Positions 32,549-41,925 of a stretch of 64,000 nucleotides of DNA are shown here, one piece after another. The position numbers were made by a program, and so were the translations under genes. Within the stretch, counting starts at the first letter, position 1. Every line of letters starts with the position of its first letter. Source of the stretch: Cyclobacteriaceae bacterium (GTDB taxonomy: Bacteria; Bacteroidota; Bacteroidia; Cytophagales; Cyclobacteriaceae); contig JAHBUC010000001.1 in the NCBI GenBank assembly GCA_019638275.1, positions 496,001 through 560,000 of the forward strand, given 5' to 3'. The notes under the pieces are model-generated. The model was not told the origin of the DNA. It saw only the letters and a list, made by a program, of their open reading frames with translations, and did not search any database.

Positions 32549-33912
32549 CGGATGCATTCAAACAGTCGGTAATCGGCCCTATTCCTCTTGAATGGAAAGT
32601 TGCAAGATTTGAAGAAATCTTTAACATTATCAAATCCTATTCGCTCTCAAGAGACAAACTTACGATGGAAGCAACTTCTTCGGAAGTTCATAACATACAC
32701 TATGGGGATATTCATTCAAAGTTTGTCGGCAATCACCTTGACTTCGATATTGAGTTAGTTCCCTTTATTAAAGATGAGTTTCTTACCGAAAAAGAAAATC
32801 AATTTCTTGAGAATGGCGACATTGTAATTGCAGATGTCAGCGAAGACTTAATCGACATTGGAAAATGTGTGGAGCTTAAAAATGTTAAAAAGAGAAAGAT
32901 TATCGGAGGCCTTCACACTATTGTTGCCAGAGATAAGGGTAACAATATCGAAAAAGGATTCGGAGCTTACATTTTTAAACATGATGAGGTCATCAAAGAA
33001 CTTCGTTCAATGGCAACTGGAATGTCTGTTTATGGCATATCAAAAGGCAACTTGAATAAATTACCTATTCCTATTCCATCTTCCTCAGAACAACGGAAAA
33101 TCGCCTACATCCTAAGCACAATACAAAAAGCCATTGAACAGCAAGACAAACTCATCCGCCAAACCACTGAACTAAAAAAAGCATTGATGCAAAGGCTCTT
33201 CACCGAAGGCACCAAAAGTGAAAAGCAAAAGCAAACGGAAATTGGATTGGTACCGCAGAGTTGGGAAGTGGCGAAGATTGGCTCGATGTATGACTTCACA
33301 GGAAAACCAAGAGGGTTAGAAATCGTATCGCCAACTCCTTTCATTCCAATGGAACTTGTTCCTATAAGCCAAAGATTCATTGAGACCTATGAACTGCGGC
33401 AACAGGTTTCAAGTGGCACATATGTAGAAAATGGAGATTTACTTGTTGCAAAAATTACACCTTCCTTCGAAAATGGTAAGCAGGGTTTTGTCTCGATTGA
33501 CAAAGAATACGCCTATGCTACCACAGAAGTGATTCCTATGAAAGGGAAAGTAGAAATTTCAGATTTGCATTTTCTATACTACTACCTATTGAAAGACGAT
33601 GTTAGGAAACAGCTTGCTGACAAAATGGAAGGTTCTACTGGGCGGCAGCGATTAAGTAAAACAGTGCTTGGGGAGACTTTAATCCCTAAGCCACCTATTG
33701 AAGAACAAATTGAAGTCGCAAGTACATTTATTGCTCTCGATAAAAAGGTTTCCTTTTGCGAAAACAAAAAGAGAATTCTATCCGATCTTTTTAAAACTTT
33801 GCTTCATGAATTAATGACGGGGCAAAGGCGAGTACATGAAATTGACTTTCCGGGAATGACAAAGGAGTATGCATTAAAAGAAGTACCGCTAAGTATGGCG
33901 GCTGAACGTTAA
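32545..33912 (+). CDS. hsdS: Type I restriction-modification specificity subunit
   Basis: A 455-residue protein with two target-recognition domains, each beginning with a short GPIPLEWKVARFEEIF or GLVPQSWEVAKIGSMY sequence, and two long conserved helices (SEQRKIAYILSTIQKAIEQQ and EEQIEVASTFIALDKKV). This is the normal two-half HsdS layout. The DNA site it reads cannot be predicted here. It starts inside the hsdM stop codon (ATGA), so the two are translationally coupled. Confidence 0.93.
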   Translation: MTDAFKQSVIGPIPLEWKVARFEEIFNIIKSYSLSRDKLTMEATSSEVHNIHYGDIHSKFVGNHLDFDIELVPFIKDEFLTEKENQFLENGDIVIADVSEDLIDIGKCVELKNVKKRKIIGGLHTIVARDKGNNIEKGFGAYIFKHDEVIKELRSMATGMSVYGISKGNLNKLPIPIPSSSEQRKIAYILSTIQKAIEQQDKLIRQTTELKKALMQRLFTEGTKSEKQKQTEIGLVPQSWEVAKIGSMYDFTGKPRGLEIVSPTPFIPMELVPISQRFIETYELRQQVSSGTYVENGDLLVAKITPSFENGKQGFVSIDKEYAYATTEVIPMKGKVEISDLHFLYYYLLKDDVRKQLADKMEGSTGRQRLSKTVLGETLIPKPPIEEQIEVASTFIALDKKVSFCENKKRILSDLFKTLLHELMTGQRRVHEIDFPGMTKEYALKEVPLSMAAER

Positions 33913-33914
33913 CT

Positions 33915-35723
33915 ATGGAAGCAAGAAACAGAAAACTTGACGACTGGTATGGGAAGATTCTCCGTGGAGAAATCAAACTCCCACGTTTTCAACGCTACGA
34001 AGCATGGGATTGGAAACGGATCAGCAGCTTGGTCAATACCATTTCACAAAACCTACCACTTGGTATCACGCTCGTCTTAGAGATTGGAGAAAAAGAACCA
34101 TTCATTTCGCGCTATCTATCTACCGCTCCTGAACCAAATAACCGAGTAATGGAACATCTTCTGGATGGCCAGCAGCGGTTAACTGCCTTGTGGCGTGTGC
34201 TCCATAATAACTACGAATGGGAGACCTACTATATCTACATCCCAGAGTTTGACGAACATGGTGAACGGGAAAGTGACGAGCAATTTGTGTATTGCCGTGG
34301 CCGATATTTTAAAAAGAACAAGCAACGTTATCCTCTATGGTGCGATGTACCCGAAGACTGCCTTAAGCGAGGTATGATCCCTACTGAATTGCTTCGCCCC
34401 GAAGACATTCAAAATGAAATAAACGCTTGGATAAAGTCAGCCACAGATTACAGAAAGCCCGAAGACGCTGACAAATTGGAGGAGTTCTTTAATTGGAAGA
34501 AAACCATCAGCGATAAAATCAATGAGCTTAGGTCAGTTATAAAGAATTATAACCTTCCATATCTCTCGTTGCCCGTTTCAACGGGAAAGGACGTGGCGCT
34601 TGATGTCTTCATCAACATGAATACCAACAGCAAGCCGTTGTCCGCCTATGATATTATTGTTGCAGAAGTTGAAAGTGTGAAGGGTAAATCAATCCATGAA
34701 CTTCAAAATGAACTGGACAAGAAGCATCCTGATGTCAAACATTACTTTGACCTATCATACTTAATATTAAACACGTCAGCTCTTCTGCAAGAAAAACTAC
34801 CTAATCAACGCGGACTTTGGGAAATGGATAAGTCATTGATGGTTGATAAGTGGGCAGACATGGAGAGAGGTCTACACGAAATGTCAGTCTTTCTTTACAA
34901 TGAAGGTATTATCGATCATGACAGGCTACCAACAAATGCTGTATTAGCGGTGATTGCCGCCCTGTATCCATTTATTCCGGAGAAAGGTGATAAGCGTGGT
35001 ATGCATGAACTTCTATTGAAGAAATATCTTTGGTCGGCCTTTTTTACAGATCGGTATGAAAATTCAGCGGCAACTCATGCATATTACGACTACATAGCTT
35101 TAAAGAGGATTATCACAGGGGAATATTGGGAAACAAAAGGAGGAGACCAATATACTGAAGATGATGTTCCTGTCTTCAATCGTCAAAACTATCCAATCTC
35201 AGATGCTGACGAACTCCTAACTGCTGGCTGGCCGAAGCGTGACACTATTCGTGGTAAAGCAGTCCTTGCGGTGGCTTGTCGATTAGGGTCATTCGATTTC
35301 GCGACCGGGCATAGGATTGATCGGGTCAACATAGCTAAGCGGCATTACCACCATATCTACCCTGATGCGTTACTAAAAGAAGCTGAGATCGAAAGCTTCT
35401 TGGCATTAAACTGCTCTCTGATCGCTGACAACACGAATCAAAATATTGGTAGGAAGGAGCCCTTGAAATATTTGAAAGAGCGTTACAAATGGGTATCAGA
35501 GGAAATAGTCAACGAGCGACTCAATTCGCATTTGATTCCGGTAGCGGAACTCGCCAATGGTGGATATGATGGTCAGTCGAAATCTGAGAGAATTGAAAAA
35601 ATAAAAACTGATTTTGATTTCTTTCTAAGAAAGAGAGCACAACTATTTGCAAGAGCCGCCACTCAACTAACGCAAGGTAAAAATATCTCATCAGCAGAAA
35701 TCATTAAGTCAATCAATGGCTAA
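33915..35723 (+). CDS. GmrSD-type DUF262 protein inside the restriction operon
   Basis: A 602-residue protein. The N-terminal DUF262 domain has LPRFQRYEAWDWKRI and the hallmark EHLLDGQQRLTALWR (about residue 80), associated with NTP use in DUF262 proteins. The C-terminal part contains NIAKRHYHHIYPDALL, an HNH/DUF1524-like His motif. GmrSD enzymes cut modified phage DNA, and related proteins act as partners of restriction systems. It starts 2 bases after hsdS, overlaps hsdR by 8 bases and so is part of the operon. It may deal with phage DNA whose bases block the type I enzyme. Confidence 0.85.
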   Translation: MEARNRKLDDWYGKILRGEIKLPRFQRYEAWDWKRISSLVNTISQNLPLGITLVLEIGEKEPFISRYLSTAPEPNNRVMEHLLDGQQRLTALWRVLHNNYEWETYYIYIPEFDEHGERESDEQFVYCRGRYFKKNKQRYPLWCDVPEDCLKRGMIPTELLRPEDIQNEINAWIKSATDYRKPEDADKLEEFFNWKKTISDKINELRSVIKNYNLPYLSLPVSTGKDVALDVFINMNTNSKPLSAYDIIVAEVESVKGKSIHELQNELDKKHPDVKHYFDLSYLILNTSALLQEKLPNQRGLWEMDKSLMVDKWADMERGLHEMSVFLYNEGIIDHDRLPTNAVLAVIAALYPFIPEKGDKRGMHELLLKKYLWSAFFTDRYENSAATHAYYDYIALKRIITGEYWETKGGDQYTEDDVPVFNRQNYPISDADELLTAGWPKRDTIRGKAVLAVACRLGSFDFATGHRIDRVNIAKRHYHHIYPDALLKEAEIESFLALNCSLIADNTNQNIGRKEPLKYLKERYKWVSEEIVNERLNSHLIPVAELANGGYDGQSKSERIEKIKTDFDFFLRKRAQLFARAATQLTQGKNISSAEIIKSING

Positions 35724-38640
35724 ACCAACCGAACATAAAAGCGTTCAGGCTCGCATACTTAAGTATGCAGAGGAGATCGGTTGGTCTATTGTAACGCAAC
35801 AAGAGTCCGAACGCAGAAGAGGATTTGAAACCTCCGGTGCGTCACCGAGAGAACGAGCAAAGAATGCCAGTAGGTATTTCGATGGTTTGCTATTTGAAAA
35901 GGTAAATCAGTTTAATAAGAAATATAAAGACTCATCTGAGGAACTCGTCAGGCTATTGGACCTACCCCTTGCAACGATACAAGGGAATCGAACTTTTCTA
36001 CAATACCTCCAAGGAGAAAAAACATTTTTTAGTAAGGAAGAAAACCGAGAGCTCAATCTTATACTGATCGACTATGAGCATCCGGAGAATAACACGTTCG
36101 AAGTAACAGAGGAATACTATCTCTTCAATGGCCAGTTTGCCAATCGGGAAGATGTGGTATTCCTGATCAACGGCATTCCGGTACTGGTCATTGAATGTAA
36201 GAATGCCACCAAGGATGAAGCCATTGCCATTGGGGTAGATCAACTAAGAAGGTACCACCGCGAAACACCAGAGTTAATGGTGCCTCAGCAACTATTCACT
36301 GCTACGGAAAGTATCGGCTTTTCGTATGGCGTTACGTGGAATACGATTCGTAGAAATATTTTCAACTGGAAGGATGAACAGATCGGCAATCTGGAAGCCA
36401 AAGTGAAATCGTTCTGCGATCGACACCATATACTCGACCTCCTGAAGAAGTTCATCATTTTTGCCGAGAAGGACGAAGAACTAAATAAATTTATCCTGCG
36501 CCAGCACCAGAAGACAGCCGTTGACAAAGCTGTGGAACGTGCGTTGAACCCAACGAAATCGAGAGGATTGATCTGGCATACACAAGGAAGTGGTAAGACC
36601 TACACCATGATAAAAACGGCTGAGTTGCTATTTAAAGCACCACAGGCCGAAAAACCAACGGTGTTGTTGATGATCGACCGGAATGAACTGGAAGATCAGC
36701 TATTGAAAAACCTAACATCCGTGGGCATCAACAACGTAGAGCCTGCAGATAGTATTCAGGCTCTGCAGAAACTACTAAAGAAAGATTATCGGGGCATTAT
36801 TGTCAGTATGGTGCACAAATTCCGTGACATGCCTGCGAATGTTAATCTGCGAAAAAACATCTACGTGCTGATTGATGAAGCACACCGGACAACCGGTGGA
36901 GATTTGGGTAACTTCCTGATGGCCGCTATTCCCAATGCAACTTACATCGGCTTTACCGGGACACCGATTGATAAAACTGTTTACGGTAAGGGGACATTCA
37001 AAACCTTTGGAGTTGATGATAATCAGGGATACCTGCACAAGTACTCAATTGCAGACAGCATTGAAGATGGAACAACACTTCCATTGTTCTATGGAATGGC
37101 ACCGAATGAATTGCTCGTTCCGAAAGAAATACTTGAGAAAGAATTTCTGAATTTGGCAGATGCATACGGAGTAAGTGACATAGAAGAATTGAATAAAATT
37201 CTGGAACGTGCTGTTAACACCAAGAACTTCCTAAAAGGTAAGGAGCGGGTTGAGAAGGTAGCGGAGTATGTTGCCAAGCACTACAAAGAAAATGTCGAAC
37301 CTCTTGGATACAAGGCATTCTTAGTGGGCGTTGATCGACCAGCTTGTGCAATGTATAAGAAGGCGCTTGATAAATTTCTACCCCCTGAGTATTCAGCAGT
37401 AGTCTATACTGGGAACAATAATGACACCGAAGACCTCAAAGCTTTCCACAACGACATAAAAGTTGAGAAAGAAATACGCAAGAAATTCACCAAGCTGGAC
37501 GAACTGCCGAAGATTCTCATTGTTACCGAAAAATTGCTGACGGGATACGATGCTCCCATTCTGTATGCCATGTACCTTGACAAGCCAATGCGTGATCATA
37601 CCTTATTGCAAGCCATCGCACGGGTGAACCGCCCCTATGAAAATGAAGAGAAAGAAATGGTGAAGCCACACGGCTTCGTGCTGGATTTTGTCGGCATCTT
37701 TGAAAATCTGGAGAAGGCGCTTGCCTTCGATAGTGATGAGATCAACGCTATTGTCAAAGACATCCAACTACTGAAGCATCTCTTCAAAGCAAAGATGGAG
37801 AAGGATGTCCCTCCGTACTTAACACTGATACAACACAACTTTAACGACAAGGACACCGATAATCTAATCGATCATTTCCGCGATAAGTCCAAGCGCAAGG
37901 AGTTCTTTAAGTTGTACAAGGAAATTGAAATGCTGTACGAGATCATCTCTCCTGACAAATTCCTCCGGCCTTACATTGATACGTATGCTACCCTGTCGGC
38001 AATCTATCAGGTGGTGCGGAACGCCTACACGAAGCGTGTACAGGTTGACCGGGAATTCCAGCGTAAGACAAACGAGCTTGTGCAAAGTAAAATCGCGGGC
38101 ACCTATCCCAATTTCGGGGAGGAGTTCTTAGAAATAAATGAGCAATCCATTGAGTACATCAAGAAGAAAAATGAAAATGACAACACAAAGGTCATTAACC
38201 TAATCAAGAGCATTGAAAAGATTGCTGACGAAAATTCAGACGATCCTTTCTTGATAGGAATCCGCGAACGAGCCGAAGTAGTAGAATCAAACTATGAGAG
38301 TCGCCAACTTTCAACACAGGAAGCACTTGACGAGCTAAAGAGAATTTATGAGTCGGACATCGAGCGGAAGAAACAACAAGCAGAGAAAGGGTTTGATGAC
38401 CTCACGTTTTTCATTTACAAGACACTGCTCACAAAGGAGGCGAAGAATCCAGAAGAACTAACCAAGCAAATAAAAACTGAATTCGTAAATCACGCCAACT
38501 GGAAATCGAGTGAACGTGAACTAAGAGAACTGCGACAAGCTGTTTACTTTGCATTGATGTCTGAAGAAGACGACATCGACAAAGTAGCCAATCTGGTGGA
38601 CGAACTATTCAATCAATTATTCATCACTTACAAGCTTTGA
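35716..38640 (+). CDS. hsdR: Type I restriction endonuclease/translocase subunit
   Basis: A 974-residue HsdR. The N-terminal PD-(D/E)xK nuclease region includes YEHPENNTFEVTEEYY and IPVLVIECKNATKD. Next comes the SF2 motor with Walker A IWHTQGSGKTYTM (about 290), the DEAH box VLIDEAHRTTGGD, and the motifs GFTGTPID, IVTEKLLTGYDAP and QAIARVNRPYE. The C-terminal helical part is complete, so the length is normal for the family. It cleaves and translocates DNA lacking host methylation. It overlaps the DUF262 gene by 8 bases and ends 1 base before the metallopeptidase gene. Confidence 0.95.
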   Translation: MAKPTEHKSVQARILKYAEEIGWSIVTQQESERRRGFETSGASPRERAKNASRYFDGLLFEKVNQFNKKYKDSSEELVRLLDLPLATIQGNRTFLQYLQGEKTFFSKEENRELNLILIDYEHPENNTFEVTEEYYLFNGQFANREDVVFLINGIPVLVIECKNATKDEAIAIGVDQLRRYHRETPELMVPQQLFTATESIGFSYGVTWNTIRRNIFNWKDEQIGNLEAKVKSFCDRHHILDLLKKFIIFAEKDEELNKFILRQHQKTAVDKAVERALNPTKSRGLIWHTQGSGKTYTMIKTAELLFKAPQAEKPTVLLMIDRNELEDQLLKNLTSVGINNVEPADSIQALQKLLKKDYRGIIVSMVHKFRDMPANVNLRKNIYVLIDEAHRTTGGDLGNFLMAAIPNATYIGFTGTPIDKTVYGKGTFKTFGVDDNQGYLHKYSIADSIEDGTTLPLFYGMAPNELLVPKEILEKEFLNLADAYGVSDIEELNKILERAVNTKNFLKGKERVEKVAEYVAKHYKENVEPLGYKAFLVGVDRPACAMYKKALDKFLPPEYSAVVYTGNNNDTEDLKAFHNDIKVEKEIRKKFTKLDELPKILIVTEKLLTGYDAPILYAMYLDKPMRDHTLLQAIARVNRPYENEEKEMVKPHGFVLDFVGIFENLEKALAFDSDEINAIVKDIQLLKHLFKAKMEKDVPPYLTLIQHNFNDKDTDNLIDHFRDKSKRKEFFKLYKEIEMLYEIISPDKFLRPYIDTYATLSAIYQVVRNAYTKRVQVDREFQRKTNELVQSKIAGTYPNFGEEFLEINEQSIEYIKKKNENDNTKVINLIKSIEKIADENSDDPFLIGIRERAEVVESNYESRQLSTQEALDELKRIYESDIERKKQQAEKGFDDLTFFIYKTLLTKEAKNPEELTKQIKTEFVNHANWKSSERELRELRQAVYFALMSEEDDIDKVANLVDELFNQLFITYKL

Positions 38641-38641
38641 A

Positions 38642-38968
38642 ATGAGGAAGTGGAAGGACAAGCAGGACTTCAAAGAATGTGTACATGAATACGCATCCAA
38701 AATGGATGTGAAAGTTAAGACGCTGGCGTTGCGCCCGATGACCAATAAATGGGCCTCCTGTTCTACCGATGGGAACCTGAACTTTAACAAAGACCTCCTC
38801 ACCATCGACAGACAGTTGGGTGAGTACATCATCGTGCATGAGCTTCTTCACTTCAACGTACCCAACCACGGAAAGCTCTGGAAGAGTTTGATGAGGGCGT
38901 ATCTGGGGGACTATGAGAAACTGGAAAGCAAACTGCGTAGGATTGCTACCGTTGAAGCTGGCCAATAA
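38642..38968 (+). CDS. YgjP-like (DUF45/M48-type) metallopeptidase
   Basis: A 108-residue protein with the YgjP features: TLALRPMTNKWASCSTDGNL, followed by the zinc motif YIIVHELLHFNVPNHGKLW. It is shorter than usual stand-alone YgjP proteins but contains the whole catalytic core. The family is often found beside type I restriction genes, where its role is unclear. It starts 1 base after the hsdR stop codon, so it is the last gene of the operon. Confidence 0.88.
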   Translation: MRKWKDKQDFKECVHEYASKMDVKVKTLALRPMTNKWASCSTDGNLNFNKDLLTIDRQLGEYIIVHELLHFNVPNHGKLWKSLMRAYLGDYEKLESKLRRIATVEAGQ

Positions 38969-38982
38969 TTATTCTCTTTTCG

Positions 38983-39281
38983 TCAGAAGGAAATTTCATC
39001 TTGATTGTAGTTTGAGCGTCTCGTATCCGCTTGGCACTTTATTTCGTGGTCAGTTAGTTTGAACTCTTCAGGTACCCTGAAGGGAAAGCATACAATATCC
39101 TGTCCGAAACGATTGAACATTTCCAGCAGCTCAAGAGTATAGTAATGAAGCAGGTGTTTTCTGATGCGCCAGCGGTAAAGTATTCTTCTATTTCCTTTGC
39201 TGTCCTTGATAGTCGCTGCCGGAAATTTATTAGTTCAGAATTGGTTAGATCACCAAGAAATGAATATGTGCTGGTCTCCAT
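38983..39281 (-). pseudogene. Possible frameshifted remnant of a small gene
   Basis: A minus-strand frame starts at the ATG at 39281 (METSTYSFLGDLTNSELINF). Near 39165 it loses protein-like character, while the neighbouring frame continues YRWRIRKHLLHYYTLELLEM and VCFPFRVPEEFKLTDHEIKC to a stop at 38983. The second frame is open from 39234 but has no start codon. A single-base slip would join them. I do not recognise either half. The region from 38969 to 39335 holds nothing else I can support. Confidence 0.35.
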
Positions 39282-39335
39282 GTTGTATAGTTGGTTAGGT
39301 TTTACATCTCCCTCACACTATGGCGGTTGAGTGTT

Positions 39336-39719
39336 TTATTTTGTTTTGACGATTTTGAGGAATGAACCTGATGAGGTTTTATCTTCCACCATCGTTGTCT
39401 TCTTTTGTTCAGACCTGAGATAGTAGGTTGGCGTCTCTTTGATCTGCTCATTTTCATAATAATTACGATCCCACACGTGGGTGTACTTCTTAGGTGTTGA
39501 CTTTTCCTGTTTCTTCTTTCCCTCCCCACCCATATAGCGGTTAAGGGCTTTGGTTGCTTCGAGCAATGAGCGAAAACCCTTATAGTAGTGCTTCTTGAAC
39601 CCATCAATCTGCTTACTGACGTCTGCCCACTTTTTATAAACTCCCGGTCTCCTACCACGGAACACCACATAGCATGTGAATCTTTTCTCTTTGTTACGTA
39701 TTGGTTTTTGATTATTCAT
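39336..39719 (-). CDS. RNase H N-terminal (viroplasmin-like) domain protein
   Basis: A 127-residue protein. Residues about 12-62 match the small RNA/DNA-hybrid-binding domain found at the N-terminus of RNase H1 and in caulimovirus protein VI: RFTCYVVFRGRRPGVYKKWA, then the GFRSLLEATKAL region. The remainder is basic and low-complexity, with no RNase H catalytic domain. It may bind hybrids or double-stranded nucleic acid during element replication. It lies on the minus strand in the conserved-looking module at the element's right end. Confidence 0.8.
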   Translation of the reverse strand: MNNQKPIRNKEKRFTCYVVFRGRRPGVYKKWADVSKQIDGFKKHYYKGFRSLLEATKALNRYMGGEGKKKQEKSTPKKYTHVWDRNYYENEQIKETPTYYLRSEQKKTTMVEDKTSSGSFLKIVKTK

Positions 39720-39871
39720 GATTACTCTATTTACTGGTTATAGTCCTGCGTTTATTCCTTTTATGTTGTCACCAAAGGTTATGCTTTGGTTTTCGTTCCT
39801 TTCGTTTCAGTTCATGGATAAATCGGATAGCACGTTCCTTCTCGTATAGACATATCTCATTAAAATTCAGA

Positions 39872-40228
39872 TCAGTATGTTTGGGTATCTTTTTTTTCCT
39901 TTAAGATTGGATAGAACCACTCTTCGTCTGGCAACCGAGGTCCACTGTCTCTAACAGCCAGGCTCATGAGGAAAATCTTGTATCTACGGTACCCTTCTTC
40001 ATTGATTTCACAAAGCAGTGTCTTTATTTCGTTTCGGGTGATCTCAAAGTTGCAACGCTTGATGAGTTTGTGATAGGTAACTGTTCTGTTCAACTCCCCG
40101 TTCTGGTAAAGTGTCTTCGTAAGGATCGGGCTCCACGTGGTTATTAGTTCGCCTTCTATTGTCGTTCTGTTTGTGGCGGGCTGTGCTTTCTCCTCGTGGG
40201 CTGGGTGTTGCTGGTGTTCTCTTGTCAT
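39872..40228 (-). CDS. Unrecognised small protein of the integrative element
   Basis: A 118-residue protein with a polar, His/Gln-rich N-terminus (REHQQHPAHEEKAQPA) and a globular basic-hydrophobic middle (LNRTVTYHKLIKRCNFEIT). It has no signal peptide or membrane helix. I know no family for it. It lies between the RNase H-domain gene and the ATPase gene on the same strand, in a module typical of replication or excision functions in Bacteroidetes elements; its role is inferred from position only. Confidence 0.6.
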   Translation of the reverse strand: MTREHQQHPAHEEKAQPATNRTTIEGELITTWSPILTKTLYQNGELNRTVTYHKLIKRCNFEITRNEIKTLLCEINEEGYRRYKIFLMSLAVRDSGPRLPDEEWFYPILKEKKDTQTY

Positions 40229-40309
40229 GGTAATGGTCGTTTAGGTTTGTCTTTTCTGTCGTATGATTGTTTATTTTTTTTCTTGTATGGTAGTATGGTA
40301 CACACGCTT

Positions 40310-41374
40310 CTATGAAGCGTGTTCCAGACCGTTCCTTATGCTGTACTCCTTTCGGTTGGTAAAAATCCAGTCTCGATCACGGTAGTATTTGAGGAGATTT
40401 TTTGATAGGTTGACTCCAATGGGTGCAACGGCCTTGGAGTACTCTGTCCGGAGGCGATTTCTAAGCTCACCAGGCTTCCATGTGATCCTCTCTTTCGCTA
40501 ATCGGGATAAAATTGCAACGTGCTTCTCATCACCGGTTTGTGTGAAGTCTCCAAGGATTTGTTTTTCCTTGGGTTGAAAATCGTGGTCATCTAAAAATGT
40601 GAAATTGCTGCCGTTATACTGAAACACAATTCTCCCGAACTCTTCACCACGGCAGCGGACAGGCGTGGCAATGAATGTGCCACGCCTTTTTTTCACCGCA
40701 AACACGGTTTCACTTTTAGCACTCCAAATAGCGCCTTGGTGTCCTTTAGCTTGGCGAGACAATCGACTCTCATGGGTCGTTACTACGACAAGAAAATTAT
40801 GCCTATCAGCCAAGCCTAAAATTTTGTCCGTTAGTAGCTTGTTTTCTTCCTCATTGTTTACAGATGAAACCCAATCCCAAACCAAGTCTAAAATTACCAG
40901 GCCAATGTCAGGATGCTTCTTAATAATAGTCTCCAGTAGAAACATCATATCCAGAGGCTCCCAAGCACGAACACTAAACACAAGCAACCGCTCGTGCAAC
41001 CCATCTTTAACACCAGCAAGCCTTGATATTTCCCTATCAAGTTTCCAAAGACCATACCTGTGGTCATCAGAATGTATGATTGCTGCTTTACGTCCATTTG
41101 ATTCACATAGTATTGGTCCAAATGAACCATTCAGCCACGCGACCGAAAGGGAGGCATTTAATCTACCTTTCCCACCTTTATCTGAGCCATGATTCAATAT
41201 TGCACTACGCGGATGCCCGAATGGAATCTCCTTATCGCCTTGCCTAATTCTGAAAAACGGACGCAATGGACTTTCACCATCACGATCGGTGATTAGTGAT
41301 TTGTTGTACAGGGCTTCGCCATCGGGTGCGCCCGGAAGCTCAGTGCTCTCAAGTATTGCGTTTAGCTTATCCAT
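40310..41374 (-). CDS. RepA/AAA-type ATPase of the integrative element
   Basis: A 354-residue protein with a RecA-like core. The nucleotide-binding loop is unusual, HGSDKGGKGRLNASLSVAWL, with Arg in place of the usual Ser/Thr. The Walker B-like strand is DIGLVILDLVWDWV. VVVTTHESRLSR follows and corresponds to the sensor region of RepA/AAA_25-type proteins. The C-terminus (about 280-354) is a basic winged-helix-like region. Such ATPases act in plasmid or element replication. It is followed on the same strand by the small unknown gene and preceded by the HTH gene (13-base gap). Confidence 0.75.
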   Translation of the reverse strand: MDKLNAILESTELPGAPDGEALYNKSLITDRDGESPLRPFFRIRQGDKEIPFGHPRSAILNHGSDKGGKGRLNASLSVAWLNGSFGPILCESNGRKAAIIHSDDHRYGLWKLDREISRLAGVKDGLHERLLVFSVRAWEPLDMMFLLETIIKKHPDIGLVILDLVWDWVSSVNNEEENKLLTDKILGLADRHNFLVVVTTHESRLSRQAKGHQGAIWSAKSETVFAVKKRRGTFIATPVRCRGEEFGRIVFQYNGSNFTFLDDHDFQPKEKQILGDFTQTGDEKHVAILSRLAKERITWKPGELRNRLRTEYSKAVAPIGVNLSKNLLKYYRDRDWIFTNRKEYSIRNGLEHAS

Positions 41375-41387
41375 TGTTTTGGTTAGG

Positions 41388-41669
41388 TTATTGCTTTTTT
41401 GATTTCTCTAAAAATTCCTTGAGATCGTCAGGGTCAATGCGAAAGGTGCGTTCCTCCAATTCAATTACAGGCAATCGCTTTTCGTTGAGAATCTTGAAAA
41501 AGGTGGGCTTTGAGATATTTAATACTGCCCGCGCCTGCTCATAGGTTAGCAACTGGCGTGCAGACTCGATCTTATACCTCTTGAGTAGGTCAGGAACTTC
41601 CTGATAGGCAATCTCCCGGAATGCCCGAAGGAGAAGTATTTTTATTATCCTGTAAAGCTGTAGTTCCAC
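41388..41669 (-). CDS. Excisionase-like helix-turn-helix protein
   Basis: A 93-residue protein. The last 60 residues form an excisionase/MerR-like winged helix: LLTYEQARAVLNISKPTFFK, then EKRLPVIELEERTFRIDPDD and LKEFLEKSKKQ. This domain is used by excisionases and by helix-turn-helix regulators of Bacteroidetes elements. It probably directs integrase polarity or regulates the ATPase gene that follows. Upstream, GGTACCG-CT-CGGTACC (41722-41737) is a candidate binding site. Confidence 0.85.
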   Translation of the reverse strand: MELQLYRIIKILLLRAFREIAYQEVPDLLKRYKIESARQLLTYEQARAVLNISKPTFFKILNEKRLPVIELEERTFRIDPDDLKEFLEKSKKQ

Positions 41670-41721
41670 GCCTTGACCTTTTTGGCAAAGGACGGTAGAT
41701 TAATAAGGTGAGGTATCAAAA

Positions 41722-41737
41722 GGTACCGCTCGGTACC
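41722..41737. promoter_or_regulatory. Perfect palindrome upstream of the excisionase-like gene
   Basis: GGTACCG and CGGTACC are exact inverted copies separated by CT, 53 bases before the start of the HTH gene. The placement suits an operator or an excisionase site, but no binding evidence exists. Confidence 0.5.
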
Positions 41738-41898
41738 CGTGGAGTAACCAATTATTGCATCGAAGCTTCGGAGACCTTTTCTTTATGTGGAAGGAGATAA
41801 TGTAAGGATTTATTACACAGGATGCTCAGAAATGAAGAAATTAAAATTAGTGGTGCCAGCGTCAACCATATCACCTGAATTTGTCCAAGGGGGGTCTC

Positions 41899-41917
41899 AC
41901 GCGACCTCACACAGGAC
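41899..41917. repeat. Inner terminal repeat of the integrative element, right copy
   Basis: ACGCGACCTCACACAGGAC differs by one base from the copy at 18642-18660 and has the same orientation. It lies 55 bases inside the tRNA-like repeat of this end. Confidence 0.7.
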
Positions 41918-41925
41918 CCGCAAAA

